A stretch of 31,936 nucleotides of DNA from positions 1 to 31,936 of the forward strand of contig CAVERH010000034.1 in assembly GCA_963618065.1 (NCBI GenBank), given 5' to 3'. Positions 1 through 7,170 of this stretch are shown here, piece by piece (position 1 is the first letter of the stretch; the number at the start of each line of letters is the position of its first letter). A model generated the notes under the pieces. That model was not told the origin of the DNA. It searched no databases and saw nothing but the letters and a program-made list of their open reading frames with translations. This DNA is from Suilimivivens sp963618065. GTDB taxonomy: Bacteria; Bacillota; Clostridia; Lachnospirales; Lachnospiraceae. The position numbers were made by a program, and so were the translations under genes.

Positions 1-78
1 TATGCCCGGTACTTTCTTGAAAGAGGACTGCATAAATATATAGAAATACTTTCAGAAAGAACAGCCATATGGAGTTAA
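1..78 (+). CDS. C-terminal end of an unidentified protein (5' partial)
   Basis: Reading frame 1 is open from the first base to a TAA at 76-78 and gives about 25 residues, ending in LSERTAIWS. The stop overlaps the start of the next gene (ATG at 69) by ten bases, as is common for translationally coupled genes in one operon. That overlap is the main reason to believe it is real. The piece is too short to assign to a family, and the start lies outside the window. Confidence 0.4.
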   Translation, partial: YARYFLERGLHKYIEILSERTAIWS

Positions 79-788
79 AGATCGGAGAACGCGGTGAGAA
101 AATTTTACAGCTGCTTATGCTGGGAATTCTCATGCTATCCATGTTTGTCATATCAAAAGAGGGAGCGTTATTTATCAATACCTCATCGACACAGGTAGTG
201 ACAGAAAAGAAGAAGGTCATTGTGATTGATGCAGGGCACGGTGGAATTGATCCGGGGAAAATCGGAATTCATGGGGAACAGGAAAAAGAAATTAATCTGA
301 AAATTGCGGAAATTTTAAAAACGTTTCTGGAACTGGACGGGTATGAAGTCGTAATGACACGAACAGAAGACGGGGGATTGTATGATGAGAATACCTCAAA
401 TAAGAAAGTGCAGGATATGAAACGCCGTATCGAAGTCATTGAGGAAGCAGATCCTGTTCTGGTTGTCAGCATTCACCAGAACAGTTATTACGAAGAATAT
501 GTAAAAGGCGGGCAGGTTTTTTACTACGGAACGAGTGAGGTGAGTAAAAATCTGGCAGAAACCATACAGAAACAGCTGAAACAGTTGGATCCTGAGAATA
601 AGCGGGAGGCTAAGGCGAATACCAGTTACTACTTATTAAAGAAAACCTCAGGACCAATTGTTATTGTGGAATGTGGTTTTCTTTCCAATGCAGCGGAAGC
701 TGACAAATTATCGGATCCGCTTTATGAAGAGCAGCTGGCCTTCCGGATTTTCATGGGAATTGTACAGCACATTAATGCCAATTCTTGA
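69..788 (+). CDS. cwlD: N-acetylmuramoyl-L-alanine amidase, CwlD-like (Amidase_3)
   Basis: Zinc-dependent amidase that cleaves the bond between N-acetylmuramic acid and the peptide stem. In spore formers CwlD performs the first step of muramic-delta-lactam formation in spore cortex. An N-terminal hydrophobic segment (about residues 12-29) would anchor or export it. The Amidase_3 domain then shows the expected metal and catalytic residues: DAGHGG with His57, a Glu near 72 in the EKEINL stretch, His136 in SIHQN, and Glu201 in VECGF. The length of 239 aa is close to Bacillus CwlD. The presence of spoIIID in the same window fits a sporulation role. Another Amidase_3 amidase with a vegetative role is the alternative. 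The start overlaps the preceding gene; the ribosome site before it is weak, suggesting coupling. Confidence 0.85.
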   Translation: MELKIGERGEKILQLLMLGILMLSMFVISKEGALFINTSSTQVVTEKKKVIVIDAGHGGIDPGKIGIHGEQEKEINLKIAEILKTFLELDGYEVVMTRTEDGGLYDENTSNKKVQDMKRRIEVIEEADPVLVVSIHQNSYYEEYVKGGQVFYYGTSEVSKNLAETIQKQLKQLDPENKREAKANTSYYLLKKTSGPIVIVECGFLSNAAEADKLSDPLYEEQLAFRIFMGIVQHINANS

Positions 789-819
789 TTTTCTCATATA
801 AAATCACGGTTTCGCCCTG

Positions 820-847
820 TTGTCATACTACAAATATATGATATAAT
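820..847 (+). promoter_or_regulatory. Sigma-A-type promoter for the Sua5 gene
   Basis: TTGTCA (820-825) and TATAAT (842-847) are separated by 16 bases, about 40 bases upstream of the ATG at 889. The match to the vegetative consensus is strong at -10 and one base off at -35. Confidence 0.7.
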
Positions 848-888
848 GAGCCTCAGAGAATAGAACTAATAATTGGAAAGAAGTTTTC

Positions 889-1938
889 ATGAATACAAAG
901 GTAGTCACCATAAAGGAAGATCATATTGAGGAAGAAGTAATACAGGAGGCCGGGCAGATTTTGAAGGACGGTGGACTGGTTGCATTTCCGACAGAGACGG
1001 TTTATGGACTTGGCGGGGATGCTTTGAATGCCGAATCCTCTGCAAAGATTTATGCGGCGAAGGGCAGACCATCTGACAATCCGCTGATCGTCCATATTGC
1101 AGATATGGATGCACTGCAGTTGATTGCAGCAGAGATTCCTGAGAGTGCTTATCTTCTTGCGGATGCCTTCTGGCCGGGACCGCTAACCATGATATTTAAA
1201 AAGACAGACCGCGTACCGGGAGCAACCACAGGTGGACTTTCTACTGTGGCGGTGCGGATGCCTTCCAATAAAATTGCAGCAGCACTAATCCGGGCAGCCG
1301 GTGGATACATTGCCGCTCCCAGTGCCAACCGTTCCGGAAGACCGAGTCCTACAGTGGCGAAATATGTGATCGAGGATCTCGATGGCAGGGTAGAGATGAT
1401 TATTGATGGAGGTTCCTCCGATATCGGTCTGGAATCGACCATTATTGATCTGTCCGAGGGAGAAGCGATGATTCTCCGTCCGGGATATGTGACACAGGAG
1501 AAGATGATGCAGGTGATCGGAAAGGTCGATGTTGACCGGACGATCTTGGATGCGTCCTCCAATCAGGCGCCGAAGGCGCCGGGCATGAAATACCGCCACT
1601 ATGCACCGAAGGGGAATCTTACGATTGTGGAAGGCCTACAGGAAAAGGTCGTTGCCTGCATCAATGAAAAGCTGGCAGAAGGACATAAACAGGGATTGAA
1701 AACGGGTGTTATTGCAACCGATGAAACGATAGAGCAGTATCAGGCTGATGTGAAGAGAAGTCTCGGAAGCCGTAAGAACGAAGAAGCAATCGCCCATCAT
1801 TTGTTTGAAGTGTTACGGCAGATGGATGATGAAGAGGTACAGCTTATTTTTACAGAGTCATTTGCAGAAACCGGATTGGGACAGGCTACGATGAACCGTC
1901 TGCTGAAGGCAGCAGGACATCAGGTGATCAGCCTGTAA
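889..1938 (+). CDS. tsaC: L-threonylcarbamoyladenylate synthase (Sua5/YwlC family)
   Basis: Makes threonylcarbamoyl-AMP from threonine, bicarbonate and ATP, the first step of the t6A modification at position 37 of ANN-decoding tRNAs. The N-terminal YrdC fold (about residues 10-205) contains the family motifs KGRPSDNPL and SANRSGRPSPT. A linker with PGMKYRHYAPKG leads into the C-terminal Sua5 domain (about 240-349). The length of 349 aa matches the two-domain Sua5/YwlC type, not the short TsaC type. It starts at ATG 889 after a GGAAAG ribosome site and has its own promoter. rpiB follows 22 bases downstream, so the two are probably cotranscribed. Symbols sua5 and ywlC are also used. Confidence 0.93.
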   Translation: MNTKVVTIKEDHIEEEVIQEAGQILKDGGLVAFPTETVYGLGGDALNAESSAKIYAAKGRPSDNPLIVHIADMDALQLIAAEIPESAYLLADAFWPGPLTMIFKKTDRVPGATTGGLSTVAVRMPSNKIAAALIRAAGGYIAAPSANRSGRPSPTVAKYVIEDLDGRVEMIIDGGSSDIGLESTIIDLSEGEAMILRPGYVTQEKMMQVIGKVDVDRTILDASSNQAPKAPGMKYRHYAPKGNLTIVEGLQEKVVACINEKLAEGHKQGLKTGVIATDETIEQYQADVKRSLGSRKNEEAIAHHLFEVLRQMDDEEVQLIFTESFAETGLGQATMNRLLKAAGHQVISL

Positions 1939-1960
1939 CACCGACAGAAAGGAGAAGCCT

Positions 1961-2389
1961 ATGATAGCATTAGGAAGTGATCATGGTGGCTATGATCTGA
2001 AATGTCAGATTGAGGAGTATCTGGAAGAAAAGGGATATGAATATCAGGATTTTGGATGTTTTGACAAGAAATCCTGTGATTATCCGGACTTTGGAAAGGC
2101 AGCCGCAAGAGCGGTAGCAGACGGACAGTGTGATCGTGGCATTGTAGTCTGCACAAGCGGAATCGGAATTTCCATAGCAGCAAATAAAGTGCCCGGAATC
2201 CGCTGCGCACTTTGTACCGATCCTTATATGGCAAAGATGACAAGACTCCATAATGATGCCAATATGCTGGCACTGGGTGGTGGAATCGTCGGAAAGAATC
2301 TTGCCATTGAGATTGTAGAGACATTTTTAAATACCGAATTTTCCGAGGGTGAAAACCACATTCGCAGAATCGCGAAGCTGGAAGATTAA
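1961..2389 (+). CDS. rpiB: Ribose-5-phosphate isomerase B (RpiB/LacAB family)
   Basis: Interconverts ribulose 5-phosphate and ribose 5-phosphate in the pentose phosphate pathway. The protein opens with the family signature GSDHGGYDLK, has VVCTSGIGISIAANK carrying the catalytic Cys, and ends with the DANMLALGGG segment; its 142 aa are the usual size. The residues after the catalytic Cys are TS where many members have GT, a variation I regard as normal within the LacAB/RpiB group. A good GGAGAAG ribosome site precedes ATG 1961. A related sugar-phosphate isomerase substrate cannot be excluded from sequence alone. Confidence 0.92.
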   Translation: MIALGSDHGGYDLKCQIEEYLEEKGYEYQDFGCFDKKSCDYPDFGKAAARAVADGQCDRGIVVCTSGIGISIAANKVPGIRCALCTDPYMAKMTRLHNDANMLALGGGIVGKNLAIEIVETFLNTEFSEGENHIRRIAKLED

Positions 2390-2408
2390 CAAGAGAGGTT
2401 TTACTGTT

Positions 2409-3599
2409 TTGAGAAGAAGTTTTCCCAGAATGAATAAGCGGAGCAGAAAGACAATTGCCGGAATCATGGCGATTGTCCTTTTGGCATGCGTTTATCCTTC
2501 TTTTCCGGTATATGCGGACAAGGTTTCAGAGCTGGAGCAGAAGCTTAAGGAAGAAAAGGACAAAAAGCAGGATACAGAAAACAAGATCGGGGAAAGCCAG
2601 AATGAACTGGACAGTTTGCGGAACACCACGAACGGACTTCAGGGAGAACTCAGTGGCCTCAATAACAATCTGGAGGAAGTGAGTGCGAATCTGGATAATC
2701 TCGAGGAACAGATTGAAGCAAAGAATGAGGAAATCGAGAAAACACAGGCAGAGCTTAAAGAGGCGAAGCAGATTGAAGCCGATCAGTATGCGGCGATGAA
2801 AAAGCGCATCCAGTTCATGTATGAACGTCAGGACTATGTGCTGATGGAAACATTATTCAGCTCGGCGAATTATTCCGAGCTTCTGAACCGGAATGCCTAT
2901 ATTGAAAGTCTTGCAGCCTATGACCGGAAGCAGCTTGAAGCGTTTAAACAGACCCGAATCGAAGTGGAAGAAACGGAAGCGAAGCTGCAGGAGGAAATGA
3001 AAGCACTTGAAACCCTGAAAGCTGAGGTGGAAGCGGAGCAGAGCCGTGTATCAGGGCTTGTCAGCAGTGTGCGTGGCAAAATTTCCGGATATCAGAGCGA
3101 TATGGCACAAACCGAAGAAGAAATCAAGGCATATGAACAGCAGCTTGCCGACCAGAATGCGAACATTCAGGAAATTCAGAAGCAGCTGGAAGAGGAGAGA
3201 CGTTTATCTGCACTGGCAGCAAGATCGGCCTGGAGAGATATTTCGGAGGTGACCTTTGCGGAAGGTGACCGGTATCTGTTGGCCAATCTGATCTACTGCG
3301 AAGCCGGAAACCAGCCGTATGAAGGACAGGTTGCCGTTGGTGCGGTTGTAATGAACCGTGTCATGAGCTCGGTATTTCCGGATACGATTGTGGGAGTTAT
3401 TTATCAGAATAAGCAGTTTGAGCCGGTGAGCACCGGACGGCTTGCCCTTGCCCTTGCGAGGGATGATGCAACAAGTGCCTGCTATCAGGCAGCAGATGCT
3501 GCCATGGGTGGACAGACTACGGTTGGAAACTGTCTGTTCTTCCGTACCCCGATTGAGGGACTGACGGGACAGCAGATCGGTGGGCATATTTTTTACTAA
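2409..3599 (+). CDS. Secreted cell wall hydrolase: coiled coil plus SleB/CwlJ-type domain
   Basis: Predicted exported peptidoglycan hydrolase. A signal peptide (hydrophobic IAGIMAIVLLA, cut likely after PVYA) is followed by about 220 residues of Glu/Lys-rich coiled coil like that of PcsB-type proteins. A C-terminal Hydrolase_2 (SleB/CwlJ) domain starts at about RYLLANLIYCEAGNQPYEGQ, where the Glu of IYCEAG is the expected catalytic acid. It ends in NCLFFRTP and GGHIFY. I chose TTG 2409 because AGAGAGG lies about ten bases before it; ATG 2430 (MNKRSRKT) gives an equally good signal peptide. The frame is open back to ATG 2349, but that would overlap rpiB and add a non-secretory N terminus. The substrate and the vegetative or spore role are not determined. 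Confidence 0.85.
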   Translation: MRRSFPRMNKRSRKTIAGIMAIVLLACVYPSFPVYADKVSELEQKLKEEKDKKQDTENKIGESQNELDSLRNTTNGLQGELSGLNNNLEEVSANLDNLEEQIEAKNEEIEKTQAELKEAKQIEADQYAAMKKRIQFMYERQDYVLMETLFSSANYSELLNRNAYIESLAAYDRKQLEAFKQTRIEVEETEAKLQEEMKALETLKAEVEAEQSRVSGLVSSVRGKISGYQSDMAQTEEEIKAYEQQLADQNANIQEIQKQLEEERRLSALAARSAWRDISEVTFAEGDRYLLANLIYCEAGNQPYEGQVAVGAVVMNRVMSSVFPDTIVGVIYQNKQFEPVSTGRLALALARDDATSACYQAADAAMGGQTTVGNCLFFRTPIEGLTGQQIGGHIFY

Positions 3600-3652
3600 A
3601 ACATCATATTATTAAGAAAAGTCTTACATAAAGGAGAAATCAAAATAATCCT

Positions 3653-4129
3653 TTAACATAATTCTTCAACGTAACGCTGTAACTTCGGGAACTCACCTGC
3701 ATAGATAATCGTAAGGAGTTTGTTAAGCTTCAGAAGGCTTGATTTCAGGCTTTCAGTAGACAGGCGTCCTTCATCGGAGGCCTGTACCAGTTCATCGAGA
3801 TCCACAACCTTCACAAATCCATCGGGATAAATAAGGACATCAGCGAGCAGATCAATCACGATCAGTTCGTTGGTGTCTTCTTTGTAATCAAAATCCACAA
3901 TATCACAATACCAGTAAAGAAGCGAGCCGTCCTCACGGCAGAAGCGGCTGACCTTGAAGCCCTCCTTCAGAAAATAGCAGGACCAGCCATGATGCAGGTC
4001 TTTCTTGGGATGCAGGGTATTCCATGCCGTCACAATATGCTCTTCGTCACAGGATAAAATGCGGTCATCTTTTAATAAAATGCATTCTTCAGGGATAATT
4101 CTTCGACGGTACAGGATGGGATTTTTCAT
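3653..4129 (-). CDS. DUF402 domain protein
   Basis: A 158-residue soluble protein of the DUF402 family, recognised by the central LLYWYCDIVDFDYKE stretch and the following DLLADVLIYPDGFVKVVDLDEL segment. Some DUF402 members are nucleoside tri/diphosphatases (the Ntdp group) and others are linked to RNA metabolism, so a phosphatase role is possible but unproven here. It is transcribed away from the ATP synthase operon, with GAGGTG as ribosome site before the ATG at 4129. It converges on the wall hydrolase gene, from which it is separated by about 50 bases. Confidence 0.75.
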   Translation of the reverse strand: MKNPILYRRRIIPEECILLKDDRILSCDEEHIVTAWNTLHPKKDLHHGWSCYFLKEGFKVSRFCREDGSLLYWYCDIVDFDYKEDTNELIVIDLLADVLIYPDGFVKVVDLDELVQASDEGRLSTESLKSSLLKLNKLLTIIYAGEFPKLQRYVEELC

Positions 4130-4171
4130 ACAACACCTCGATTTCTTTGGAAAAGAAAAATTGATAATCTA

Positions 4172-4200
4172 AAAATACTATTAAATCTATGTAAAGTCAA
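4172..4200 (-). promoter_or_regulatory. Promoter for the DUF402 gene
   Basis: On the minus strand TTGACT (complement of 4195-4200) and TATTTT (complement of 4172-4177) are 17 bases apart, about 45 bases upstream of the DUF402 start. It lies back to back with the ATP synthase promoter. Confidence 0.5.
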
Positions 4201-4210
4201 TGAATTTTCC

Positions 4211-4239
4211 TAGACAGAAAAGAGAAAAATAGGTATAAT
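4211..4239 (+). promoter_or_regulatory. Promoter of the ATP synthase operon
   Basis: TAGACA (4211-4216) and a perfect TATAAT (4234-4239) are separated by 17 bases, 35 bases upstream of the first gene of the operon. Its -35 box begins only ten bases from that of the divergent DUF402 promoter, so binding of polymerase at the two may compete. Confidence 0.65.
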
Positions 4240-4273
4240 TGATTATAAAACGACAGGTAGAAAGGGGCAGAAT

Positions 4274-4561
4274 GTGAAGTTCAATCGTAGTGTATATGAG
4301 GCCTTTACTATGATAGGACAGTTTGGAATTAACATGATCGTCCCTATTTTTATTTGTGCCTTTCTGGGGGATCTGCTGGACCGGAAGCTTGGAACGGATT
4401 TCTTTATGATTCTTTTGTTTTTCATAGGGGCTGTTGCAGGCGGTTATAACGTATACCGGTTTTCAAGGCGGATTTATCAGAAAGGAAGCGAAGAGTCTGC
4501 CTACCTGCATGGTGGAAGGAAGCGTAAGAAGCCGGATGAAAGAAAGAATCACAAGAATTAA
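4274..4561 (+). CDS. atpZ: AtpZ/AtpI-type F0F1 ATPase accessory subunit
   Basis: Small membrane protein of the ATPase_gene1 (AtpZ) family, usually the first gene of bacterial ATP synthase operons. It is thought to help c-ring assembly or to transport Mg2+/Ca2+ together with AtpI. It has two transmembrane segments, about residues 13-31 and 42-62, around the loop GDLLDRKLGTD, ending in the family pattern GGYNVYRFSRR. The start is GTG 4274 after AAAGGGG; the overlapping ATG at 4272 is followed at once by a stop. Its end overlaps the start of the next gene. Confidence 0.8.
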   Translation: MKFNRSVYEAFTMIGQFGINMIVPIFICAFLGDLLDRKLGTDFFMILLFFIGAVAGGYNVYRFSRRIYQKGSEESAYLHGGRKRKKPDERKNHKN

Positions 4562-4976
4562 CCGCAGCCTGTTTGAACTCGGGACAGGAATTCTGATCTT
4601 TGGAATTGTTGGACAGCTTGTACTTCTGCTTTTCCCGGGAAGAGGGCTTTATTCTGTAGCCTGGTGGATCGGAATTGCCACGGCAGTGGCGTGTGCCATT
4701 GATATGTGGTGGGCACTTGACCGGGGACTGGAGCTGGGGCAGCAGGGCGCGACGAAGAAGCTGATGATTCATTATATGATCCGTTATATGGGGATTGCAA
4801 TCGTGCTTGTGATCATAGCACTGACGGATACATTAAACCCATTGATTACTTTTGCGGGAGTCATGGGGCTTAAGATCGGAGCTTATCTCAATTTCTTTGC
4901 TAAAAAAGTGAGTACATGGATTTACGGTGAAGAAATTTTACCTGATTTGGTAGAAATACCGGAAGAAGAGATGTAA
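4536..4976 (+). CDS. atpI: ATP synthase subunit I (AtpI)
   Basis: Membrane protein with four predicted transmembrane segments (for example ELGTGILIFGIVGQLVLLL and the AIVLVIIALTD segment), matching the AtpI/ATP-synt_I family that helps assemble the c ring. I place the start at ATG 4536 (MKERITRINRS), which gives 146 residues, the usual family length. The frame is open further upstream, but those codons run through atpZ and encode unlikely sequence; ATG 4509 is the other candidate. The gene overlaps the 3' end of atpZ, consistent with translational coupling. Confidence 0.8.
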   Translation: MKERITRINRSLFELGTGILIFGIVGQLVLLLFPGRGLYSVAWWIGIATAVACAIDMWWALDRGLELGQQGATKKLMIHYMIRYMGIAIVLVIIALTDTLNPLITFAGVMGLKIGAYLNFFAKKVSTWIYGEEILPDLVEIPEEEM

Positions 4977-4990
4977 GGAGGTGATATAGG

Positions 4991-5716
4991 ATGGAACAAG
5001 GAATTTTGTTGTCGGGAGGAGCTGACGTCGATTTCATGATTCATGGAGTCTTTTCCTATGAATTGTTCGGTCAGACGCTCTGGATTACGACAACCCATGT
5101 ATGTGTGCTGATTGTTTTTCTGATTATAACAGCATTCTGCATCGCCGCAGGTCATATGGTAAAGCATGCCAAGGAGGTTCCTGAGGGCTTCCAGAATGTT
5201 GTGGAACTGATTGTGGAAAAGCTGGATAATATGACAGCCGGTGTTATGGGCAAGCATGCAGTAAGATACCGGAACTATATCGGAACGATTTTTATTTTTA
5301 TCCTGTTCAGTAATTTTTCCGGATTGTTCGGCTTACGGCCGCCGACAGCAGACTATGGAGTAACCTTTGGTCTGGCGATTATTTCATTTACATTGATCCG
5401 GTACAATGAATTGAAGTATCAGAAGCTCTCGGGCGTATTAAAAGGACTGTGTGATCCATGGCCGATCTGGGCACCGATTAATATTATTGGTAACCTTGCA
5501 GTCCCGATTTCATTATCGTTACGTCTGTTTGCCAATATTCTTTCAGGAACAGCCATTATGGCACTGATTTATGCACTGCTCAGTAAGATCGCCTATGTAT
5601 GGCCGGCAGCGCTGCATGTGTACTTTGATTTGTTCTCAGGAGCAATTCAGACGTATGTATTCTGCATGTTGACCATGACATATATTGCAGATGCATGTGG
5701 TTCATCTGAACCATAA
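4991..5716 (+). CDS. atpB: F0F1 ATP synthase subunit a
   Basis: Stator membrane subunit that forms the ion path against the c ring. It has several transmembrane helices, with the essential Arg at residue 178 in SLRLFANILSG, next to the PINIIGNLAVPIS segment typical of the family. At 241 aa it is of normal length. A near-perfect Shine-Dalgarno (AAGGAGGTGAT) precedes ATG 4991, suggesting strong translation. It is the third gene of the operon. Confidence 0.96.
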   Translation: MEQGILLSGGADVDFMIHGVFSYELFGQTLWITTTHVCVLIVFLIITAFCIAAGHMVKHAKEVPEGFQNVVELIVEKLDNMTAGVMGKHAVRYRNYIGTIFIFILFSNFSGLFGLRPPTADYGVTFGLAIISFTLIRYNELKYQKLSGVLKGLCDPWPIWAPINIIGNLAVPISLSLRLFANILSGTAIMALIYALLSKIAYVWPAALHVYFDLFSGAIQTYVFCMLTMTYIADACGSSEP

Positions 5717-5770
5717 TCATTAATCATCTATTTTATTTATTACAATGTTTTTATTAAGGAGGACATTACA

Positions 5771-6025
5771 ATGGAATTTAACGAGAATTTTATCTTAGGA
5801 TGCTCAGCAATTGGTGCCGGACTTGCACTTATCGCAGGTATCGGACCTGGTGTTGGTCAGGGTATTGCGGCAGGACATGCAGCAGCAGCCGTTGGAAGAA
5901 ACCCGGGTGCAAAATCTGACATTACCTCTACCATGCTTTTAGGACAGGCCGTTGCTGAAACAACCGGTCTGTATGGTTTGCTGATTGGTATCATTCTGCT
6001 GTTTGTTAAACCACTGACTAAATAA
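5771..6025 (+). CDS. atpE: F0F1 ATP synthase subunit c, sodium-type residue set
   Basis: Two-helix subunit that forms the rotor ring. Helix 1 contains GIGPGVGQGIAAG and helix 2 GQAVAETTGLYGL. The ion-carrying carboxylate is Glu63. Gln30, Glu63, Thr64 and Tyr68 align with Gln32, Glu65, Ser66 and Tyr70 of the Ilyobacter tartaricus sodium-binding c ring as I remember it, with identical spacing from Gln to Glu (33 residues). I therefore infer Na+ coupling. It is 84 aa, usual for the family. A strong AAGGAGG ribosome site and the 54-base gap before it fit the higher output needed for a ring subunit. Confidence 0.96.
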   Translation: MEFNENFILGCSAIGAGLALIAGIGPGVGQGIAAGHAAAAVGRNPGAKSDITSTMLLGQAVAETTGLYGLLIGIILLFVKPLTK

Positions 6026-6062
6026 GAGCCTTAAATAACAGAAAACAGAAAGGAGGCTCAAT

Positions 6063-6581
6063 ATGGAACCAAGATTGTTCGACCTTGACTTTCAGCTCCT
6101 AGCAGATTCTGCACTGATGATTATTGCGGTTTTTGCATTGTTCCTCGTCGCATCTTATTTCCTGTTTAATCCGGTTCGCAATATGATGAAGAAACGAACC
6201 GACAAGATTAAGGGAGAGCTCGATGATGCGGCCAGGAATCAGGCAGATGCGGCAGCTCTTAGGGAAGAATATGAAAGCAAGCTGAAAGATATCGACAAAG
6301 AAGCAGAAAAGATTTTAAGCGATGCCAGAAAGCGTGCTCTTGAGAATGAGAATAAGATTGTGGCGGATGCGAAGGAAGAAGCGGCAGCCATTATCGAGAG
6401 AGCCAGAACAGAAGCTGAACTTGAAAAACAGAAGGCAGCCGATGACATGAAGCGCGAAATGGTAGTACTTGCAGCCATGATGGCAGGCAAGGTGGTGAAG
6501 GCATCGATTGATACAACTGTACAGGAGAGCCTGATTAATGATACTTTGAAGGAAATAGGTGAGAGTACATGGCAAAGCTAG
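6063..6581 (+). CDS. atpF: F0F1 ATP synthase subunit b
   Basis: Peripheral stalk subunit. One N-terminal transmembrane helix (about residues 17-35, IIAVFALFLVASYFL) leads through FNPVRNMMKKR to a long charged alpha-helical dimerization region rich in Ala, Glu and Lys. The length of 172 aa is typical. AAAGGAGG precedes the ATG. The 3' end overlaps atpH by 13 bases, so b and delta are probably translationally coupled. Confidence 0.95.
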   Translation: MEPRLFDLDFQLLADSALMIIAVFALFLVASYFLFNPVRNMMKKRTDKIKGELDDAARNQADAAALREEYESKLKDIDKEAEKILSDARKRALENENKIVADAKEEAAAIIERARTEAELEKQKAADDMKREMVVLAAMMAGKVVKASIDTTVQESLINDTLKEIGESTWQS

Positions 6582-7114
6582 TTTCGAAAACATATGGAGA
6601 GGCTTTGTTCGAACTGGCTGTGGAAGAAGGAAAGGAAGAGGAATTTTTACAGGAGATCGAAGCCTTAAAGGAAATTCTTGATGCCAATCCGGATTTCGGG
6701 AAACTCATGAACCATCCCAAGATCCTTAAGGAAGAAAAGCTTAAGGTCGTAGAAGAGGTGTTCAAGGGACATATTTCCGGGGAATTACTCGGATTCTTGC
6801 ATTTGGTTGTGGCGAAGGATCGATATCCGGAAATCGATGCCATCCTCGATTACTTCATTGATGAAGTGAAAAAGGAAAAGGGCATCGGAGTTGTGTATGT
6901 ATCCACGGCATGTGGTATTGACGAGGCCCAAAAGAAAGAAATTGAAGAACGACTGCTGGCAACCACTCATTTTAAGAAGATGGAGATGCATTATCAGGTA
7001 GAAGAGGACCTGATCGGCGGCATGGTAATCCGCATCGGAGACCGTGTCGTAGACAGCAGTGTGAAAACGAAGCTGTACGAGCTGCAGCGTCAGTTACTCA
7101 AGGTACAGTTATAA
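6569..7114 (+). CDS. atpH: F0F1 ATP synthase subunit delta
   Basis: Links the peripheral stalk to the top of F1. The protein starts MAKLVSKTYGEALFELAVEEGK, as usual for this family, and ends with the conserved pattern GGMVIRIGDRVVDSSVKTKL. It is 181 aa, soluble and mainly helical at the N terminus. It begins inside the end of atpF and is followed by a 56-base gap before atpA. Confidence 0.95.
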   Translation: MAKLVSKTYGEALFELAVEEGKEEEFLQEIEALKEILDANPDFGKLMNHPKILKEEKLKVVEEVFKGHISGELLGFLHLVVAKDRYPEIDAILDYFIDEVKKEKGIGVVYVSTACGIDEAQKKEIEERLLATTHFKKMEMHYQVEEDLIGGMVIRIGDRVVDSSVKTKLYELQRQLLKVQL

Positions 7115-7170
7115 GCTGTGGCTATGGAAGTCATGGCAACAGGAATAATAAAGAAAGGTGCGTATGACCA

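Noticed and set aside
3631..3655. AAAGGA...TCCTTT inverted repeat between convergent genes
   Set aside because: Only six pairs in an A/T context and no T run on either side. Too weak to call a terminator.
4434..4535. N-terminal extension of AtpI
   Set aside because: These codons lie within atpZ, have no ribosome site at their start, and would make AtpI longer than the family.
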